A stretch of 64,000 nt of DNA, from assembly GCA_900543915.1 (NCBI GenBank), contig UQTB01000001.1, forward strand, positions 1 to 64,000, read 5' to 3'. A program made the position numbers and the translations under genes. Below the pieces are notes generated by a model. It worked only from the letters and a program-made list of their open reading frames with translations, did no database searches and had not been told where the DNA came from. Shown here one piece after another: positions 60,703 to 64,000 of this stretch; the first letter of the stretch is position 1; the number at the start of each line of letters is the position of its first letter. Source of the stretch: an uncultured Eubacteriales bacterium (lineage in GTDB: Bacteria; Bacillota; Clostridia; Christensenellales; Borkfalkiaceae).

Positions 60703-62007
60703 ATGAAAAAATTGCTTGCTTTGGCTGTCGCATTTTGCTTGTGCGCGGTCTCGGGATTGACGGCGGCGTTTGCAACCGGTTATGACGTCCCGATGAAGGA
60801 GGAAAACAACCTTGCCGTCAATCCCTATAACTGGTATCGGCACAGCGTTTCAAACGCCGTCGTTGACTTCACAGAAGAGGGGATCCACATTGAGAACTTT
60901 ACCTCCAGCCATCAGGCGCCCACCGTATACGCGGGGGCGCGGACGGGAGAATTCAGACTGCAGATGTACGTCGACGCGCATCTGAACGTCCCTTCTCCCG
61001 AGATGGCGGATTGGTGCTATTCCAACCTTTCGATCGCCTTTCTGATCGACAAAGATCCCGAAAACTGCGTTGCAGAAGACGCCATTCCCTGGTATGCTTA
61101 CGATTGCTATATGGTGTTGGGGCTGGGGCTCACCTCGGGAGGCGTGCCGAAATGCCAGTTTACGAGTTACAATGCGTTTTCCAAGAGCGGACAATCCGGT
61201 TATGTCGGCAGTTCGTCCAACATCAATATTGCAGACGGGCAGAAGCACTGGATTGAGCTCGACTGCAGAAATTTTGAAACGACCGAAAACGGTAAAATTG
61301 AAACAGGCAAGACCTTTATCGCCTATGTGGACGGCGTCCAGGCTGCGCGTTATGATTACTATGACGGAGTATACTACGATGCGAAGACGCAGCAGGAATA
61401 CGAAGTCAACATCAGCGAGATCACCGGCTGTATCGGCATCTTTGCCAATTCCGACTGGCCTGCGGGCATCGCTCCCAGCCGGATGGACAATTACATCGAT
61501 ATAGAAAAGCTGCAGGTCATCTCTTACGATAACGGCGACGAAGGGGAATATCTGCCTCAGATGTCCGAACCGGAGTTTGAAATCAAGGCGATCGATTATG
61601 TGACGCAGGCGAAATATGACGTCGGCGAACCGATTGAAATCAGCCTCGCTGATCTCTTTGAATATGAAGGGACGAAGGAAGTAACGTATACTGCGAGCGC
61701 GGGCGGAAACCCCGTCGGCACGATCTCCGGCGGCATCTGGACATGGACGCCGGAGACTGCCGGGAACTATGAAATTTCCTTTCAGGCGGTCGTGACCGAA
61801 CACAACTCCGCCGTCAATTATCTCACGCTGCGCGTAAAAGGCGACGGCGATGAAGCGAACCCGCCCGAAGAAGGCGGGGAAAATGAGCCGGACGGCAACA
61901 GCGGCAAGGAGAACGGATGCGGAAGTTCGATGGGAATCGGCTGTTCCCTGAGTTCCGTTCTTCTGTTGAGCGTCGCCGCGGCGGTTATGAGGAAAAAACA
62001 ATTATGA
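60703..62007 (+). CDS. Secreted jelly-roll/Ig-like surface protein, copy 2
   Basis: A 434-aa tandem paralogue of the preceding gene, alike along the whole length (for example NNLAVNPYNW, LNVPSPEMADWCYSNL, ASRMDNYIDIEKLQVI versus PSRMDNYIDIEKLQVI). It has the same order: signal peptide, jelly-roll, Ig-like domain, linker, and the tail GCGSSMGIGCSLSS with a hydrophobic segment and RKKQL. Stop overlaps the glycosidase start. A tandem duplication that has diverged mainly in the first domain. Confidence 0.75.
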   Translation: MKKLLALAVAFCLCAVSGLTAAFATGYDVPMKEENNLAVNPYNWYRHSVSNAVVDFTEEGIHIENFTSSHQAPTVYAGARTGEFRLQMYVDAHLNVPSPEMADWCYSNLSIAFLIDKDPENCVAEDAIPWYAYDCYMVLGLGLTSGGVPKCQFTSYNAFSKSGQSGYVGSSSNINIADGQKHWIELDCRNFETTENGKIETGKTFIAYVDGVQAARYDYYDGVYYDAKTQQEYEVNISEITGCIGIFANSDWPAGIAPSRMDNYIDIEKLQVISYDNGDEGEYLPQMSEPEFEIKAIDYVTQAKYDVGEPIEISLADLFEYEGTKEVTYTASAGGNPVGTISGGIWTWTPETAGNYEISFQAVVTEHNSAVNYLTLRVKGDGDEANPPEEGGENEPDGNSGKENGCGSSMGIGCSLSSVLLLSVAAAVMRKKQL

Positions 62008-63557
62008 AGCGATTTTTCATTCTGATACTGGCGCTTTGCTTTTCGCTTTCCGCGTTTGCCGGATGCGTCGAGACGGGGGAAAAGCCGAAAGAAGATTACC
62101 TTTTGGAAAGCGAGATTTCGATTGATCCGGAATATACCCGCTACGATATCGCCCTTTCCAACGGGAGAAAGACAGAGGGATACGGCTGTCAGGTCGATAC
62201 GCATATTTTCAAAGAGAGCAACGGCAACTACTATTCCGAAGAAGATTTTGAAGAGTGGCTCGCCAGAATCGACGATATGGGGCTGCAATCCATTCGGACG
62301 CAGGTGTTTCCGGAATGGTATGAACGCGGCAACGACAACGGCGATTACGATTTGTTCGATTACGAAAGCCCGAACGTCGACATGGAGTCCATCGAAATGC
62401 AGCAGCTTTACAGGCTTTTGGATCTCTGCGAAGAGCGCGATATCAAAGTTGATCTCAGCTTCTACGGCTGCAATCGGATTTTTGCCTCTCAGGACGGCAA
62501 AATTTCAGGCAGCTGGCTGGCGAATACCTATACCGGCAACTGGATTACGGCGCCCAAGACAGAAGATGAAAACGGCAATTCTTTTGCCGGGAATGAGGAA
62601 TATGCCGAGAGCGTGAGCGCGCTCCTTTCCTATCTGCTGGACGTCAAACAGTACACCTGTATTTACGAGTTCAGCCTGTTTCCCGAGCCGAATCTCTCTT
62701 TCCTGGATCCGCAGGGAAAAAGCAACGATAACGCTTATGCGGCGTTCTGCAAAGTCGTTTATGAAAAGTTAAAGGCGGACGGGCTTTGGGGCAGAGTTCT
62801 GTTTTCCGGTCCGGGCGATTGCGCAAACGACCCGGCCCGCTATGAAAATTATACCAAACTGCTCGCGGGCGTTTATCAGAAAAACACTTCTTCCGTCTAT
62901 CGCTTCAACGACACGAGCACAAATGCAGAGATGTACGAATACGCGAAGACGCTGGTAGACATCTGCGATCGGGAAGGCATCACGTGGGGCGTCTGCGAGA
63001 GCGGGACGGACCGCTATATCGACCCCGCGAATCAGTCGGATATCGACACCTATGAACGCGCGCTGTTCCTCGCCCGTCAGATGATTCAGTTTACGAACGC
63101 GGGGTGTACGAACATCAAATACTGGGTCTTAAACGACGTCTGGTATGACGGCTATATCATGCGGCTGGGGCTTTGGAAATTGGCTGACGACCGTTTTTTT
63201 GCGGAAGCCCGCCCGCAGTTCTACAGCTGGTCGCTGATCACGAAATTTGCGGCTTTCGGGAGCGATATCTATCCGGTCACGTCTTCTGACGAAGACGTCT
63301 GCATGGTAGCATTTAAATTGCCCGGAGGCGAGTGGTCTTATTTGATCGCAAACAATTCAGCGTACACCAGGAAAGTATCAATCGTCAACCGCTGGAATTC
63401 CGCTCAGACGACGTTCGACGTCTATGAATTGTCGGGCAGCACTGTACCGAATACCAATCGCGTGCTGACGTCGCAAAAAAGCGAAACCGCGGAGAACTGC
63501 GTCGTTTCCCTGACGCTCAGGGCCAACAGCTTCACCGTGCTTTCCAATCTCAGATAA
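62004..63557 (+). CDS. Lipoprotein glycoside hydrolase (clan GH-A-like)
   Basis: A 517-aa protein. Lipobox SAFAGC with Cys21 indicates a lipid-anchored outer-face enzyme. The middle resembles a GH-A TIM-barrel: SIRTQVFPEWYERG, KVDLSFYGC, the putative acid/base Glu228 in FPEPN and nucleophile Glu332 in GVCESGTD. The C-terminal 90 residues form a small beta domain. The exact family and substrate are not known to me. ATG at 62004 overlaps the previous stop. Confidence 0.75.
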   Translation: MKRFFILILALCFSLSAFAGCVETGEKPKEDYLLESEISIDPEYTRYDIALSNGRKTEGYGCQVDTHIFKESNGNYYSEEDFEEWLARIDDMGLQSIRTQVFPEWYERGNDNGDYDLFDYESPNVDMESIEMQQLYRLLDLCEERDIKVDLSFYGCNRIFASQDGKISGSWLANTYTGNWITAPKTEDENGNSFAGNEEYAESVSALLSYLLDVKQYTCIYEFSLFPEPNLSFLDPQGKSNDNAYAAFCKVVYEKLKADGLWGRVLFSGPGDCANDPARYENYTKLLAGVYQKNTSSVYRFNDTSTNAEMYEYAKTLVDICDREGITWGVCESGTDRYIDPANQSDIDTYERALFLARQMIQFTNAGCTNIKYWVLNDVWYDGYIMRLGLWKLADDRFFAEARPQFYSWSLITKFAAFGSDIYPVTSSDEDVCMVAFKLPGGEWSYLIANNSAYTRKVSIVNRWNSAQTTFDVYELSGSTVPNTNRVLTSQKSETAENCVVSLTLRANSFTVLSNLR

Positions 63558-63572
63558 TCGGGAGAAAACGCC

Positions 63573-64000
63573 ATGCGTCAATTTATCGTTCGCGCGCAGA
63601 AGGGGCGTACGGAAGGGTACGGCTGCCAGATCGACACGCACGTCTTTTACAATCATTATACCGAAGAAATGTTCGCCGAGTGGCTGCGGCGGATCGACGC
63701 CATGCGGCTGCAATCCGTGCGGACACAGGTCTTTCCCGAATGGTATGAATGGAAGCAGGGCTGCCGCAATTTTGACACGGAAGAAATGCGTTCCCTGTAT
63801 CGCCTGCTGGATCTGTGCGAGGCACGCGGGATCAAAGTTGACCTGAGTTTTTATGGTTGCTGCAGGATATTCCGGTCGAGAGACGGAACGCGGCGCGGCA
63901 GCTGGCTGGCAAACGGATTCGAGGGGAACTGGATTACGGCGCCCCGTCTGAAGGATGCGTGCGGCAATCCGTTCGACGGTTACGGCGCTTATGCCGATTC
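63573..64000 (+). CDS. Cytoplasmic-type glycoside hydrolase paralogue (partial)
   Basis: Open at the window end (142 codons seen). Closely parallels residues 53-200 of the preceding lipoprotein: TEGYGCQIDTHVF, LQSVRTQVFPEWYEW, LYRLLDLCEARGIKVDLSFYGC, NWITAPR. It starts directly with the barrel (MRQFIVRAQKGR), with no signal peptide or lipobox, so it is probably intracellular and acts on imported fragments. GGGAGAAAAC precedes the ATG. Confidence 0.8.
   Translation, partial: MRQFIVRAQKGRTEGYGCQIDTHVFYNHYTEEMFAEWLRRIDAMRLQSVRTQVFPEWYEWKQGCRNFDTEEMRSLYRLLDLCEARGIKVDLSFYGCCRIFRSRDGTRRGSWLANGFEGNWITAPRLKDACGNPFDGYGAYAD

Noticed and set aside
1..64000. CRISPR array
   Set aside because: No regularly spaced short repeats seen on reading; the only multi-copy short repeats are the att repeat and protein-domain repeats.

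Overview
The window looks like the chromosome of an anaerobic, endospore-forming Firmicute of the class Clostridia. The evidence is a complete spoIIIAA-AH operon, spoIVB, spoVG, a DacF-type carboxypeptidase, an IspH-ribosomal protein S1 fusion gene of the kind seen in Clostridia, and an HrcA/CIRCE-controlled hrcA-grpE-dnaK-dnaJ operon. Base composition is moderate (many genes use G/C-ending codons) except in one clearly AT-rich island. A gut Christensenellales-like lineage is my guess from overall style; nothing in the window proves it.

Layout. 1-7.8 kb: housekeeping genes (upp, spoVG, murC, a P-type ATPase, leuS). 8.0-11.16 kb: a 3.1-kb AT-rich island inserted at the 3' end of tRNA-Trp and bounded by a 19-bp direct repeat. 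It carries a Phd-type antitoxin with a HipA-like kinase, a truncated PHP-ATPase gene and an IS3-type remnant. 11.3-19 kb: proC, rnhA, a TVP38-type membrane protein, surE, a flavoprotein, cmk, plsC and ispH-rpsA. 19-32.3 kb: the sporulation/core block spoIIIAA-AH, asp23, nusB, folD, ispA, tlyA, nadK, argR, recN, spoIVB, dacF. 32.4-35.1 kb: M50 protease, scpA, scpB, PAP2. Then tRNA-Pro, ROK glucokinase, a sugar-type MFS transporter and proA. 39.4-47.5 kb: the heat-shock operon, prmA, mtaB, a HIT protein, rpsU (missed by length-limited ORF calling) and an unknown protein. 47.55-48.3 kb: a structured non-coding stretch and two tRNAs.

48.5-64 kb is an extracellular, glycan-oriented region. A metallophosphoesterase lipoprotein, a glycerophosphodiester phosphodiesterase and a large surface protein form one cluster. 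An AraC regulator is divergent from a sugar ABC transporter (two permeases and a binding lipoprotein, no ATPase gene). These are followed by two tandem jelly-roll surface proteins and two related glycoside hydrolases, one a lipoprotein and one apparently cytoplasmic and cut by the window edge. The first permease gene is an odd in-frame chimera of a lipoprotein and a permease lacking most of its first membrane helix. Four surface proteins share a Cys-containing C-terminal hydrophobic tail that may be a sorting or anchoring signal.

Most promising for follow-up: the tRNA-Trp island with its Phd/HipA-like pair, the lipoprotein-permease chimera, the shared Cys tail, and the unassigned structured RNA candidate at about 47.7-47.96 kb.
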